64,000 nucleotides of DNA from Streptacidiphilus jeojiense (lineage in GTDB: Bacteria; Actinomycetota; Actinomycetes; Streptomycetales; Streptomycetaceae), in NCBI RefSeq assembly GCF_000719095.1, contig NZ_JOEH01000009.1, positions 421,172-485,171 of the forward strand. The letters run 5' to 3'. A model generated the notes under the pieces. It was not told the DNA's origin and did not search any database. It was given only the letters and a program-made list of their open reading frames with translations. This document shows positions 52,340 to 61,468 of the stretch, piece by piece. Numbering within the stretch: the first letter of the stretch is position 1; each line of letters starts with the position of its first letter. The translations under genes and the position numbers were made by a program.

Positions 52340-53364
52340 CGGACCGTCCACGACTGCTGACGGCCGCTCTGGCCACCGCCCTGGTCCTGCTGGTGCTGGC
52401 CGCCGCCGGCATCGGCGCCTACCGCATCCCGCTCCCCGACCTGATCGCCTCGCTGCAGCACCGCGCCCACCTCGGCGGACACGCCCTGGACCAGGTCGCC
52501 GACTCCGTGCTGTGGAACGTACGGCTGCCCAGGGTCGCCCTCGCCGCCCTGGTCGGCGCCTCGCTGGGCTGCGCGGGCGCGCTGATGCAGGGTCTGTTCG
52601 GCAACCCGCTGGCCGACCCCGGCATCATCGGCATCTCCTCCGGGGGCGCGGTCGGCGGGGTCGCCGTGATCGTCCTCGGCATCGACGTCCTGGGGACCTG
52701 GACCGCGCCGGTCGCCGCCTTCGCCGGCGGCCTGGTCACCGTCCTCACCGTCTATGTGCTCTCCCGCTCCGGGGGCCGGACCGAGGTGGTCACCCTGGTC
52801 CTCACCGGAATCGCGGTCAACGCGCTCTGCGGCGCCCTGATCGGACTGCTGCTGTTCCTGGCCGACCCGACCGCCGTCAACCAGGTCGTCTTCTGGCAGT
52901 TGGGCTCGCTCAGCTCGGCCGGCTGGAGCCAGGTCCTGGCGGTGCTGCCGTTCGCCGCCGTCGGCCTGGCGGTGGCCCCCCGCTACGCCCGGCAACTGGA
53001 CCTGCTGGCGCTCGGCGAGGGACCGGCCCGGCATCTGGGGGTGGACGTCGAGCGGCTGCGGCTGGTGCTGATCACCGTCGTCGCGCTGCTCACCGCGGCC
53101 GCCGTCGCGGTCAGCGGCATCATCGGCTTCGTCGGCCTGGTCGTCCCGCACCTGTTGCGGATGGCGGCCGGTCCCGGGCACCGCTTCCTGCTCCCCGGCA
53201 GCGCGCTGGGCGGAGCGGTGGTGCTGGTCGCCGCCGACCTCGCGGCCCGCACCCTGGCCGCACCCGCCGAACTCCCGCTCGGCGTGCTCACCGCGCTGCT
53301 CGGCAGCCCGTTCTTCTTCTGGCTGCTGCGCCGCACCCGGTCCCGCCAGGGAGGCTGGAACTAG
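52336..53364 (+). CDS. Heme ABC transporter permease (HmuU-like)
   Basis: FecCD-type permease of 342 residues with about ten membrane helices. Signatures are RLPRVALAALVGASLGCAGALMQ (split by the membrane), NPLADPGIIGISSGGAVGG and GFVGLVVPHLLR, the contact with the ATPase. GTG 52336 overlaps the hmuT stop by two bases; the ATPase gene begins immediately after the stop. The transporter imports heme across the cytoplasmic membrane. Confidence 0.92.
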   Translation: MTDRPRLLTAALATALVLLVLAAAGIGAYRIPLPDLIASLQHRAHLGGHALDQVADSVLWNVRLPRVALAALVGASLGCAGALMQGLFGNPLADPGIIGISSGGAVGGVAVIVLGIDVLGTWTAPVAAFAGGLVTVLTVYVLSRSGGRTEVVTLVLTGIAVNALCGALIGLLLFLADPTAVNQVVFWQLGSLSSAGWSQVLAVLPFAAVGLAVAPRYARQLDLLALGEGPARHLGVDVERLRLVLITVVALLTAAAVAVSGIIGFVGLVVPHLLRMAAGPGHRFLLPGSALGGAVVLVAADLAARTLAAPAELPLGVLTALLGSPFFFWLLRRTRSRQGGWN

Positions 53365-54252
53365 ATGATGGGAAGGTTTCTGACGATGCGTGGCCAGAAC
53401 GGCCCGCCCGTCGCCCGCCACCACCCTTGGTCGACTCGCTTCGCTCGGCACCTCCAGACGCCGTCCAAGCCGGCCCCGGGCGCGGTGGTCGCCGAGGTCT
53501 CCGGGGCGGGGCTGCTGCGGGCCGGACGAACCGTGCTGGACCGGATCGACCTGCGGATCCGCGCCGGGGAACTGCTGGCGCTGCTGGGCCCCAACGGTGC
53601 CGGGAAGTCCAGCCTGCTCGCGCTGCTGGCCGGGGACCTCGCCCCGACGGCCGGTCGGGTGCTGCTGCGCGGACGGCCCCTCGACTCCTACCGCCCCGCC
53701 GAGCTGGCCCTGCACCGGGCGCTGCTGCCGCAGGCCTCGCCGCTGTCCTTCCCGTTCCCGGCCGGCGAGGTGGTCCGGATGGGCCGCGCGCCCTGGGCCG
53801 GGATCAGCAGCCCGGAGCAGGACGACGCCGCCGTGGCCCGGGCGCTGGCCGAGGCCGACGCGGCGGCCTTCACCGACCGTCCCTACACCGACCTGTCCGG
53901 CGGCGAGCGGGCCAGGGTGGCGCTGGCCCGGGTGCTCGCCCAGCAGGCCCCGCTGCTGCTGCTGGACGAGCCCACCGCCGCGCTGGACCTGCGCCACCAG
54001 GAGCTGGTGCTGCGCACCGCGCGGGCCAGGGCGGCGGCCGGGGACGCGGTGGTCGTGGTGCTGCACGACCTGGGCCTGGCCGCCGCCTACGCGGACCGCT
54101 TGGCGCTGCTGCACGGCGGCGGACTGGCCGGGTACGGCACGGTCGGCGAGGTGCTGGACGGGGAACGGCTCAGCGAGGTCTACGGCTGCGCGGTGGAGGT
54201 GCTGCCGCACCCGCGCCCGGGCGCGGCCCCGCTGGTGCTGCCGCTGCGCTGA
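53365..54252 (+). CDS. Heme ABC transporter ATP-binding protein (HmuV-like)
   Basis: ATPase of the heme importer, 295 residues. Walker A is LLGPNGAGKSS, the signature is DLSGGERARVALARVL, Walker B is LLLLDEPTAALD, and the switch His is in VVLHDLGLAA. Residues 1-40 are an unusual Arg/His/Pro-rich extension before the ABC domain. ATG 53365 follows the permease stop directly and has GGGAGG ten bases upstream; ATG 53368 or 53386 are also possible. Confidence 0.92.
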   Translation: MMGRFLTMRGQNGPPVARHHPWSTRFARHLQTPSKPAPGAVVAEVSGAGLLRAGRTVLDRIDLRIRAGELLALLGPNGAGKSSLLALLAGDLAPTAGRVLLRGRPLDSYRPAELALHRALLPQASPLSFPFPAGEVVRMGRAPWAGISSPEQDDAAVARALAEADAAAFTDRPYTDLSGGERARVALARVLAQQAPLLLLDEPTAALDLRHQELVLRTARARAAAGDAVVVVLHDLGLAAAYADRLALLHGGGLAGYGTVGEVLDGERLSEVYGCAVEVLPHPRPGAAPLVLPLR

Positions 54253-54265
54253 GGGCTCGGCGGCA

Positions 54266-54296
54266 GGGGGCAGGGGGCAGGGGGCAGGGGCTGGGG
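54266..54296 (+). repeat. G-run tandem repeat (possible G-quadruplex)
   Basis: Three GGGGG runs and two GGGG runs, each separated by two bases, within 31 bp (repeating unit GGGGGCA). It lies between convergent hmuV and AIM24 genes. Confidence 0.8.
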
Positions 54297-54299
54297 CCC

Positions 54300-55118
54300 T
54301 TACTGCACGCGGGTGGAGAACAGCCCGCCGGTGGCGCCCTCCTTGTCGCCACCCTGGGCCTTGCGCAGCGCGTTGGCCAGCCCCTCCAGCGTCATCGACT
54401 GCAGGATCACCTTGCCGTTGCCCTCCAGCGTGGCCAGCGACAGCCCCTCGCCGCCGAACATCGCGTTCATGACGCCCTGTCGGTTCATCCGGCCGACCCG
54501 CTCGACCCCGTACCGCACGCCCTCCTCGAAGGCGACGATGCAGCCGGTGTCGACCTGCAGCTTGCCGCCGAAGTCGGAGAGGTTCAGGTCGATGAAGTTG
54601 CCGGCGCCGGCGATGATTACGGTGCCCTGGCCGGTGAACTTCTCCAGGATGAAGCCCTCGCCGCCGGACATCCCGGTGCGCATCCCGGAGAAGGCGATAC
54701 CGAAGTTCACCCCCGACTCGGCGGCGACGAAGGCGTCCTTCTCGGCCAGCCAGGCCCGTCCGGGGGTTATCTCCAGCGCCCGCATCTCACCCGGCAGCGT
54801 CCCGGCGAAGCCGAGGGTGCCCTCGCCGCCCTGGGCGGTGAAGTACTGGAACGCGATGCTCTCGCCGGCCAGCATCCGCTGTCCGGCCTGCATCGCGGTA
54901 CCCATGGCCTGGCGCAGCATGCCGCCCATGCCGCCGCCTCCGCCCTGGCCGCCGCCGCCCTGCTGGTTGCCGTTCGGGGCGGAGATCCGGGTGTCCATGC
55001 TCACGTTCACGGTCTTGAACAGGAATTTCCCCGCCTCGCAGTAGACCGTCTGTCCCGGCTGGAGCTGGACGACGGCCATCTGCATGGCGTTGCCGACGAT
55101 CTGGAGTTGCAGGGCCAC
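54300..55118 (-). CDS. AIM24 family protein
   Basis: Protein of 272 residues belonging to the AIM24/TIGR00266 beta-prism family. It opens LQIVGNAMQMAVVQLQPGQTVYCEAG, shows a Gly-rich insertion near residue 55 and repeats short beta hairpins such as EGFILEKFTGQGTV and LNLSDFGGKLQVDTGCIVAF. Mitochondrial Aim24 affects inner-membrane organisation; bacterial function is unknown. GTG 55118 has AGGAGA upstream. Streptomyces genomes often encode several of these. Confidence 0.88.
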   Translation of the reverse strand: MALQLQIVGNAMQMAVVQLQPGQTVYCEAGKFLFKTVNVSMDTRISAPNGNQQGGGGQGGGGGMGGMLRQAMGTAMQAGQRMLAGESIAFQYFTAQGGEGTLGFAGTLPGEMRALEITPGRAWLAEKDAFVAAESGVNFGIAFSGMRTGMSGGEGFILEKFTGQGTVIIAGAGNFIDLNLSDFGGKLQVDTGCIVAFEEGVRYGVERVGRMNRQGVMNAMFGGEGLSLATLEGNGKVILQSMTLEGLANALRKAQGGDKEGATGGLFSTRVQ

Positions 55119-55255
55119 AGCGGATCTCCTAGGGGGACGGACCGGTCCACCGGTGAACGTACCGGGCGGCCCCGCCGTTCCTGGCCGGTGCCCACCGTGG
55201 ACGGCGGCCCGCCCCGGGATGATGGCCCTCCCGCGGTCGCGTACCGTGGCGCATT

Positions 55256-56191
55256 ATGCGACTCGGCGTACTCGACGTGGGATCCAACACCGTCCACTTC
55301 CTGGTGGTGGACGCGCACCCCGGTGCTGCCCCGGTGCCCGCCTACTCGCACAAGATCGAACTCCGGCTGGCCGAGCTGTTGGACGCCGACGGCGCCATCG
55401 GCGAGGTGGGCGTCGAGAAGCTGGTCGAGATGGTCGCCTCCTCGATGCGGGTCGCCGAGGACAAGGGCGTCGAAGAGGTGCTGCCGTTCGCCACCTCCGC
55501 CGTGCGCGAGGCCGCCAACGGCGAGGAGGTGCTCAAGCGGGTCCAGCGGGAGACCGGCGTCGAGCTCCAGGTGCTGTCCGGCGGCGACGAGGCCCGGCTG
55601 ACCTTCCTCGCCGCCCGCCGCTGGTACGGCTGGTCGGCGGGACGGCTGCTGCTGCTGGACATCGGCGGCGGTTCGCTGGAGATCGCCTGCGGCCTGGACC
55701 AGCAGCCGGACGCGGCCGTCTCGCTGCCGCTGGGCGCGGGCCGGCTCACCGCCGGCTGGCTCCCGGGGGACCCGCCGGAGGCCGAGGACGTCCGCCGGCT
55801 GCGCCGCCATGTCCGTGCGGAGATCGCCAGGACCGTGGCCGAGGTGGTCCGGCTGGGCTCCCCGGACCGCTTCGTGGGCACCTCCAAGACCTTCAAGCAG
55901 CTGGCCAGGATCACCGGCGCGGCCCGTGAGGCCGACGGCCCCTACCTGCCGCGCAGGCTCACCCGGGGCTCGCTGTCCGCCTGGGTGCCGCGGCTGGCGG
56001 CGATGACCGCGGGGCAGCGGGCGCTGCTCCCTGGGGTCTCCGAGGGCCGGGCCCGGCAGCTGCTGGCCGGGGCGCTGGTGGCGGACGGTGCGATGGACCT
56101 GTTCGGGGTGGACGAACTGGACATCTGCCCCTGGGCGCTGCGCGAGGGGCTGATCCTGCGCAGGCTGGACCAGATGTCCGGCGAGCAGTAG
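55256..56191 (+). CDS. Ppx/GppA phosphatase family protein
   Basis: Exopolyphosphatase/pppGpp phosphatase-like protein of 311 residues with the ASKHA fold. [14 protein letters not shown] (6-19) is the first phosphate motif, FATSAVREA the second, and [11 protein letters not shown] (about 138-148) the third. It is short, lacking the C-terminal HD domain of E. coli Ppx, like mycobacterial Ppx1/Ppx2. Either polyphosphate or (p)ppGpp could be the substrate. It is followed after 91 bp by a TIM-barrel gene. Confidence 0.9.
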   Translation: MRLGVLDVGSNTVHFLVVDAHPGAAPVPAYSHKIELRLAELLDADGAIGEVGVEKLVEMVASSMRVAEDKGVEEVLPFATSAVREAANGEEVLKRVQRETGVELQVLSGGDEARLTFLAARRWYGWSAGRLLLLDIGGGSLEIACGLDQQPDAAVSLPLGAGRLTAGWLPGDPPEAEDVRRLRRHVRAEIARTVAEVVRLGSPDRFVGTSKTFKQLARITGAAREADGPYLPRRLTRGSLSAWVPRLAAMTAGQRALLPGVSEGRARQLLAGALVADGAMDLFGVDELDICPWALREGLILRRLDQMSGEQ

Positions 56192-56282
56192 CCACCGGGT
56201 TACTTCGTACACCTGTCCGGAACATGTCGGCAGTGGTGAGGCGCTGTCCCCTCCGGGGGCGGACACGCATACGCTGTCTCCC

Positions 56283-57392
56283 GTGGCGGAACCAACGGAC
56301 GACACCACTGCGCCGGAGCAGCCCGCGGCCGGGGCCACCCGGGCCGAGCAGGCGGCTGCTCCCCAGGCGAATGCTCCGAAGGCGGCTGCTCCGAAGGCGA
56401 AGAAGACCGGCGCCGTGAAGAAGGCCGTGGCGGTCAAGAAGGCGGCGGTGAAGAAGGCCGCGGGCACCGGCAAGAAGGCCGTCGCCAAGAAGGCGGCCGC
56501 CAAGGCCGCCACGTCCGCGCCGACGCTGTCGGTCACCCCGCGCGCCCTCGCCGTGCCCCCGTCCGCCCGGGCGCTCGGTACTCCGATACTGGTCCCCGAC
56601 GCCAAGGTCGCGCTGTCCACCGCCTCGGTCTACCCGGAGAACACCGCCGCCGCCTTCGAGATCGCCGGACGGCTGGGGTACGACGGCGTCGAGGTGATGG
56701 TGTGGACCGACCCGGTCAGCCAGGACATCGAGGCGCTGCGCCGGCTCTCCGACTACCACGCCGTCCCGATCCTGGCGGTGCACGCGCCGTGCCTGCTGAT
56801 CACCCAGCGGGTCTGGGGCACCGACCCCTGGGCCAAGCTGGTCCGGGCCCGGGCGGCGGCCGAGAAGCTCGGGGCGTCCACGGTGGTGGTGCACCCGCCG
56901 TTCCGCTGGCAGCGGCAGTACGCCCGGGACTTCGTCCAGGGGGTCTGGCGGATGGCGGAGGAGACGGACGTCCGCTTCGCGGTGGAGAACATGTACCCCT
57001 GGCGCTACCGCGACCGCGAGGTGGCCGCCTACGCCCCGGACTGGGACCCCACCACCGAGGACTACCGGCACTTCACCGTCGACCTCTCCCATGTCGCCAC
57101 CTCCCGCACCGACGCCCTGGCCATGGTGGGACGGATGGGCGACCGGCTGGCCCACGTCCACCTGGCCGACGGCTCCGGCTCCGCCAAGGACGAGCACCTG
57201 ATCCCGGGACGCGGCACCCAGCCCTGCGCCGAACTGCTGGAGGGGCTGGCCGGCAGCGGCTTCGACGGCCATGTGGTGCTGGAGGTCAACACCCGCCGCT
57301 CGCCCGGCCCGGTCGAACGCGAGGCCGACCTGGCCGAGGCGCTGGCCTTCACCCGGCTCCACCTGGCCGCGGCCGGAGCGGTACGGCACTGA
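56283..57392 (+). CDS. Sugar phosphate isomerase/epimerase-like TIM barrel with a histone-H1-like tail
   Basis: Protein of 369 residues. Residues 1-78 are Lys/Ala-rich ([26 protein letters not shown]), resembling histone H1 tails and the HupS C-terminus. From about residue 105 comes an AP-endonuclease-2/xylose-isomerase-like TIM barrel with candidate metal ligands in VVVHPPF, VENMYPW, VDLSH, HLADG and VLEVN. The barrel's substrate is unknown: sugar phosphate isomerisation or AP-site cleavage both use this fold. The basic tail would favour nucleic-acid contact. GTG 56283 is the assumed start. Confidence 0.8.
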   Translation: MAEPTDDTTAPEQPAAGATRAEQAAAPQANAPKAAAPKAKKTGAVKKAVAVKKAAVKKAAGTGKKAVAKKAAAKAATSAPTLSVTPRALAVPPSARALGTPILVPDAKVALSTASVYPENTAAAFEIAGRLGYDGVEVMVWTDPVSQDIEALRRLSDYHAVPILAVHAPCLLITQRVWGTDPWAKLVRARAAAEKLGASTVVVHPPFRWQRQYARDFVQGVWRMAEETDVRFAVENMYPWRYRDREVAAYAPDWDPTTEDYRHFTVDLSHVATSRTDALAMVGRMGDRLAHVHLADGSGSAKDEHLIPGRGTQPCAELLEGLAGSGFDGHVVLEVNTRRSPGPVEREADLAEALAFTRLHLAAAGAVRH

Positions 57393-57520
57393 GGCGGGGA
57401 CCCGGTGTGGCGTACCGCATTCCGGACAGCGTGTCCGAGGCGCGGGCAGCAAGCGTAGGCTCGTCTGTCACACTCCGCTTCGCTGAGGTAGAGCGGTCCG
57501 GTTCCGGCTCGCCACCCCGG

Positions 57521-57566
57521 GGTTTCGCAGGGGTGCGGGGTGTCGCGCCCCGAAAAGTTGGAGCAC
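57521..57566. repeat. Short G-rich dispersed repeat, copy 3 (divergent form)
   Basis: GGGGTGCGGGGTGTCGCGCC then CCGAAAAGTTGGAGCAC. The GGGG-TGTCGC-GCCCC hairpin and a following GGAG match the layout of the copies at 13111 and 31091, with more mismatches. It lies upstream of ilvD, ending 23 bp before its start. Confidence 0.5.
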
Positions 57567-57589
57567 GACGGACGCAGGAGATGAGCACA

Positions 57590-59434
57590 GTGCCCGAGCT
57601 GAGGTCTCGTACGGTCACCCACGGTCGCAACATGGCTGGCGCCCGCGCCCTCCTCCGGGCCGCCGGGGTAGCCCGCGAGGACTTCGGCAAGCCGATCATC
57701 GCGGTGGCGAACAGCTTCACCGAGTTCGTGCCCGGGCACACCCACCTCCAGCCGGTCGGGCGGATCGTCTCCGAGGCGATCCAGCAGGCCGGCGGGATCC
57801 CCCGCGAGTTCAACACCATCGCGGTGGACGACGGCATCGCCATGGGCCACGCCGGGATGCTCTACTCGCTGCCCTCCCGCGACCTGATCGCCGACTCGGT
57901 CGAGTACATGGTCGAGGCGCACTGCGCCGACGCGCTGATCTGCATCTCCAACTGCGACAAGATCACCCCGGGGATGCTGATGGCCGCGCTGCGGCTGAAC
58001 ATCCCGGTGGTGTTCGTCTCCGGCGGCCCGATGGAGGCCGGCAAGGCGACCCTGGTCGACGGCACCGTCCGCAAGCTGGACCTGGTCAACGCCATCTCGG
58101 ACGCCGTCAACGAGAACGTCTCGGACGAGGACATCGCCCGGATCGAGGAGAACGCCTGTCCGACCTGCGGGTCGTGCTCGGGGATGTTCACCGCCAACTC
58201 GATGAACTGCCTGGCCGAGGCGGTCGGCCTGGCCCTGCCCGGCAACGGCTCGGTGCTGGCCACCCACACCGCCCGCAAGGCGCTGTACCAGGACGCCGGC
58301 CGGACCATCGTGGAGATCACCAACCGCTACTACCAGCAGGACGACGAGTCGGTGCTGCCGCGCAACGTGGCCTCCCGGGCCGCGTTCGAGAACGCCGTCG
58401 CGCTGGACATCGCCATGGGCGGGTCCACCAACACGATCCTGCACCTGCTGGCCGCGGCCCAGGAGGCCGGCCTGGACTTCGACATGGCCGACATCGACGC
58501 GCTGTCGCGCCGGCTGCCCTGCCTGTCCAAGGTCGCCCCCAACGGCTCCTACTACATGGAGGACGTGCACCGCGCGGGCGGCATCCCGGCCATCCTCGGC
58601 GAGCTGTACCGGGGCGGGCTGCTGAACGAGGACGTGCACACGGTGCACAGCCCGTCGATGGCGGACTGGCTGAAGCAGTGGGACATCCGCGGCGGCTCGC
58701 CGTCCCCGGAGGCCGTGGAGCTGTTCCACGCCGCGCCCGGCTGCGTGCGCTCGGCGAGCGCCTTCTCGCAGTCCGAGCGCTGGGACACGCTGGACACCGA
58801 CGCGGCCAACGGCTGCATCCGCGACGTGGAGCACGCCTACTCCACCGAGGGCGGCCTGGCCATCCTCTACGGCAACCTGGCGGTGGACGGCTGCGTGGTG
58901 AAGACCGCCGGTGTCGACGAGTCGATCTGGCGCTTCTCCGGCCCGGCCGTGGTGGTCGAGTCGCAGGAGGACGCGGTCGACGCGATCCTCACCAAGCGGG
59001 TCAAGGAGGGCGACGTCGTCGTCATCCGCTACGAGGGCCCCAAGGGCGGCCCCGGCATGCAGGAGATGCTCTACCCGACCTCGTTCCTCAAGGGGCGCGG
59101 GCTGGGCAAGGCCTGCGCGCTGATCACCGACGGGCGCTTCTCCGGCGGCACCTCCGGCCTGTCGATCGGCCATGTCTCGCCCGAGGCGGCCTCCGGCGGG
59201 ACCATCGCGCTGGTCGAGGACGGCGACCTGATCACCATCGACATCCCGGCCCGGACCATCAAGCTGGAGGTCTCCGACCAGGACCTGGCCGCGCGCCGCA
59301 GCGCGCTGGAGGCCGGGACCGGCTACCGGCCGAAGTCCCGCGAGCGCAAGATCTCGGCGGCGCTGCGGGCCTACGCGGCGATGGCGACCAGCGCCGACAA
59401 GGGCGCGGTCCGCGACGTCTCCCGGCTGGGCTGA
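57590..59434 (+). CDS. ilvD: Dihydroxy-acid dehydratase
   Basis: Fe-S dehydratase of branched-chain amino acid and, through 2-ketoisovalerate, pantothenate synthesis. It has 614 residues, the usual length. Cluster cysteines are in [11 protein letters not shown] and [29 protein letters not shown] and [15 protein letters not shown] are further signatures. GTG 57590 is preferred: AGGAG lies nine bases upstream, whereas it directly abuts ATG 57581. Its product line supplies ketoisovalerate, so it links to panC and panD at the other end of the window. Confidence 0.96.
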   Translation: MPELRSRTVTHGRNMAGARALLRAAGVAREDFGKPIIAVANSFTEFVPGHTHLQPVGRIVSEAIQQAGGIPREFNTIAVDDGIAMGHAGMLYSLPSRDLIADSVEYMVEAHCADALICISNCDKITPGMLMAALRLNIPVVFVSGGPMEAGKATLVDGTVRKLDLVNAISDAVNENVSDEDIARIEENACPTCGSCSGMFTANSMNCLAEAVGLALPGNGSVLATHTARKALYQDAGRTIVEITNRYYQQDDESVLPRNVASRAAFENAVALDIAMGGSTNTILHLLAAAQEAGLDFDMADIDALSRRLPCLSKVAPNGSYYMEDVHRAGGIPAILGELYRGGLLNEDVHTVHSPSMADWLKQWDIRGGSPSPEAVELFHAAPGCVRSASAFSQSERWDTLDTDAANGCIRDVEHAYSTEGGLAILYGNLAVDGCVVKTAGVDESIWRFSGPAVVVESQEDAVDAILTKRVKEGDVVVIRYEGPKGGPGMQEMLYPTSFLKGRGLGKACALITDGRFSGGTSGLSIGHVSPEAASGGTIALVEDGDLITIDIPARTIKLEVSDQDLAARRSALEAGTGYRPKSRERKISAALRAYAAMATSADKGAVRDVSRLG

Positions 59435-59525
59435 GCGACACCACCGGCAGCGGCTCCGCGGGCCCCCCCCCGGGGCCGCCCAGCCCCCGCCCCCCAAATC
59501 GTGCGCTCTGGTCGACACGCTGCTG

Positions 59526-59810
59526 GTGGTCGCCGTGGCGATCTGCACCTGCGTCGCCGCGATCCGCACCTGGACCCTGCTCAGCAAGGGCCGCGCCTCG
59601 CTCGACGGCTGGATGGCCGACGAGAAGTCCATCGGCCCGATGCTGCTGATCGGCTTCGTCGGCATGCTGGTCGCGTACTTCCTGCGGAGCCTGTTCGAGG
59701 CCCCGGGCGAGGCCGAGAAGCGCTCCCGCTACGAACTCGCCCTGGCCGCCCACGCCCGCCGCCGCACCCCCGCCACAGCGGGCAGCGGCGGCAAGCGCAA
59801 GCGGCGCTGA
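59526..59810 (+). CDS. Small membrane protein (94 aa), start uncertain
   Basis: Two membrane segments (about 1-15 and 38-55) and a basic, Arg/Lys-rich C-terminus. No family is recognised. From GTG 59526 the first helix seems cut short: the codons just upstream (CTG GTC GAC ACG CTG CTG) continue it in frame, but no standard start codon serves them. A run of nine C lies at 59463-59471, where an indel could have displaced the true start. It is 91 bp after ilvD. Confidence 0.6.
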   Translation: MVAVAICTCVAAIRTWTLLSKGRASLDGWMADEKSIGPMLLIGFVGMLVAYFLRSLFEAPGEAEKRSRYELALAAHARRRTPATAGSGGKRKRR

Positions 59811-59840
59811 CCCGTCCGCCGACCCCGCCCGCGGGTGGCG

Positions 59841-60302
59841 TCAGTAGCTGCTGCCGCCGCTGCTGCGGCGGGCGCCGGCGACCGAGCCGACGACGCCGAC
59901 GATGGCGCCCAGGATGGCCGCGTGCCACAGCGCGGTGAAGATGCTCATGAACACGCCGTCGCTGCTCAGGATGAACTGGGTGATGGTGTTGGTGACGAAG
60001 AGGCCGACGGCCGGGACGGCGGCGGTCTGCCAGGGGTGCTCCGCCGCCCAGCGGCGCAGCCTGCGGTCGCCGCTCTTGCTCACCATCGAGCCGGCACCGC
60101 CGATCAGGAAGAACAGGAACAGGGTGACGCTGGCCGGCCAGGCGAGCATCCCCAGGGACCAGTGCAGACTGATCAGTTCCAGGCCGAAGGTGGCCGCGCC
60201 GCCGACCACGCCGACGACACCCGCGGTCCGCCAGGGGCCGTGCGTGGCCGAGGCGACGGCAAGCTGGCTCGATTCGCGGGATGAGACATCACTGCTAGTC
60301 AT
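59841..60302 (-). CDS. Four-helix membrane protein, hypothetical
   Basis: Membrane protein of 153 residues with about four hydrophobic segments (25-45, 52-70, 95-112, 118-142), a Ser-rich N-terminus and a Ser/Gly C-terminal tail. The last segment is Gly/Val-rich. No family is recognised. It converges with the small membrane protein upstream and diverges from the proline dehydrogenase gene. Confidence 0.7.
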   Translation of the reverse strand: MTSSDVSSRESSQLAVASATHGPWRTAGVVGVVGGAATFGLELISLHWSLGMLAWPASVTLFLFFLIGGAGSMVSKSGDRRLRRWAAEHPWQTAAVPAVGLFVTNTITQFILSSDGVFMSIFTALWHAAILGAIVGVVGSVAGARRSSGGSSY

Positions 60303-60422
60303 GCCTCCACGGTGCGCTTTCCCGAGGCCGAACGCTATAGGGGACAACCCTGAGTTTCTCCCTGCACCGTTCCCTGCCACGCCGTTCCCGGATCCCGGTC
60401 CGGGCTGACCTACGCTGAGGAG

Positions 60423-61352
60423 ATGCTCACCCGTCAGTTGCTGCTGGCCGCGGCCCGCAGTCCGGCCGCCCGCAGGGCCGTGGTGACCGCGCCGCCCGCC
60501 CGGGCGCTGGTGCGGCGCTTCATCGCCGGGGAGGACCGCGAGGACGTGCTCCGGGTCGTCGACCGGCTGATCGTGCGCGGGCTCCACGTCAGTGTCGACC
60601 ACCTCGGCGAGGACACCGCGGACCCGGCCAGGGCCGACGCCGTCCGGGACGAGTACCGGGCGCTGCTGGACCGGCTCGGCGCGGCCGGGACCGGCGGCCG
60701 GGCCGAGGTGTCGGTCAAGCTCTCGGCGCTGGGCTCGGCGCTCGGGGCCGACGGCCCCCGGGCCGCGCTGGGGCGGGCCAGGGCGGTCTGCGAGGCGGCT
60801 GCGGCGGCCGGTACCACGGTGACCCTGGACATGGAGGGACACAGCACCACCGACGACACCCTCGCCGCCGCGGCCGAGCTGCGGGCCGACTTCCCGCGCA
60901 CCGGTGTGGTGCTGCAGTCCTGTCTGCGCCGCACCGAGGGCGACCTCCGCGAACTGCTGCACGCGGGCTCCCGGGTGCGGCTGGTCAAGGGCGCCTACGC
61001 GGAGCACGCCGGGGTGGCCTTCCGGGACAAGGCCGAGGTGGACCGCTGCTACGTGCGCTGCCTGCGGCTGCTGATGGAGGGTCAGGGCTACCCGATGGTG
61101 GCCACCCACGACCCCCGGCTGATCGCGATCGCGGGCGCGCTGGCGGTACGGACCGGACGGCCGCAGGGCAGCTACGAGTTCCAGATGCTCTACGGGATCC
61201 GCTCCGAGGAGCAGCGCCGGCTCGCCGCCGCCGGGGAGACGGTGCGGGTGTACGTCCCCTACGGCGACGACTGGTATGGCTACTTCATGCGGAGGCTGGC
61301 GGAGCGGCCGGCGAACCTGGCCTTCTTCCTCCGCTCGCTGGGGCACCGCTGA
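60423..61352 (+). CDS. Proline dehydrogenase (PRODH)
   Basis: FAD-dependent oxidation of proline to pyrroline-5-carboxylate. It is a stand-alone PRODH of 309 residues, unlike the fused PutA of Gram-negatives. Barrel motifs include VSVKLSALGS, TLDMEGHST, VLQSCLRRTEGD, RLVKGAYAE, ATHDPRLI and YEFQMLYGIR. ATG 60423 is the likely start. proC, the reverse-direction reductase, follows after 116 bp. Confidence 0.94.
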   Translation: MLTRQLLLAAARSPAARRAVVTAPPARALVRRFIAGEDREDVLRVVDRLIVRGLHVSVDHLGEDTADPARADAVRDEYRALLDRLGAAGTGGRAEVSVKLSALGSALGADGPRAALGRARAVCEAAAAAGTTVTLDMEGHSTTDDTLAAAAELRADFPRTGVVLQSCLRRTEGDLRELLHAGSRVRLVKGAYAEHAGVAFRDKAEVDRCYVRCLRLLMEGQGYPMVATHDPRLIAIAGALAVRTGRPQGSYEFQMLYGIRSEEQRRLAAAGETVRVYVPYGDDWYGYFMRRLAERPANLAFFLRSLGHR

Positions 61353-61468
61353 CCGCCGCGCCGGGCTGACCGCCGGACTGACCGCCTGGCGGACGGTTCG
61401 GGCCCGGTGTCGGTGCCTGGTGCGAGGATGTGCGCAGCACCGTCGGCACGTTCCGCAGGAGGTCCCCC

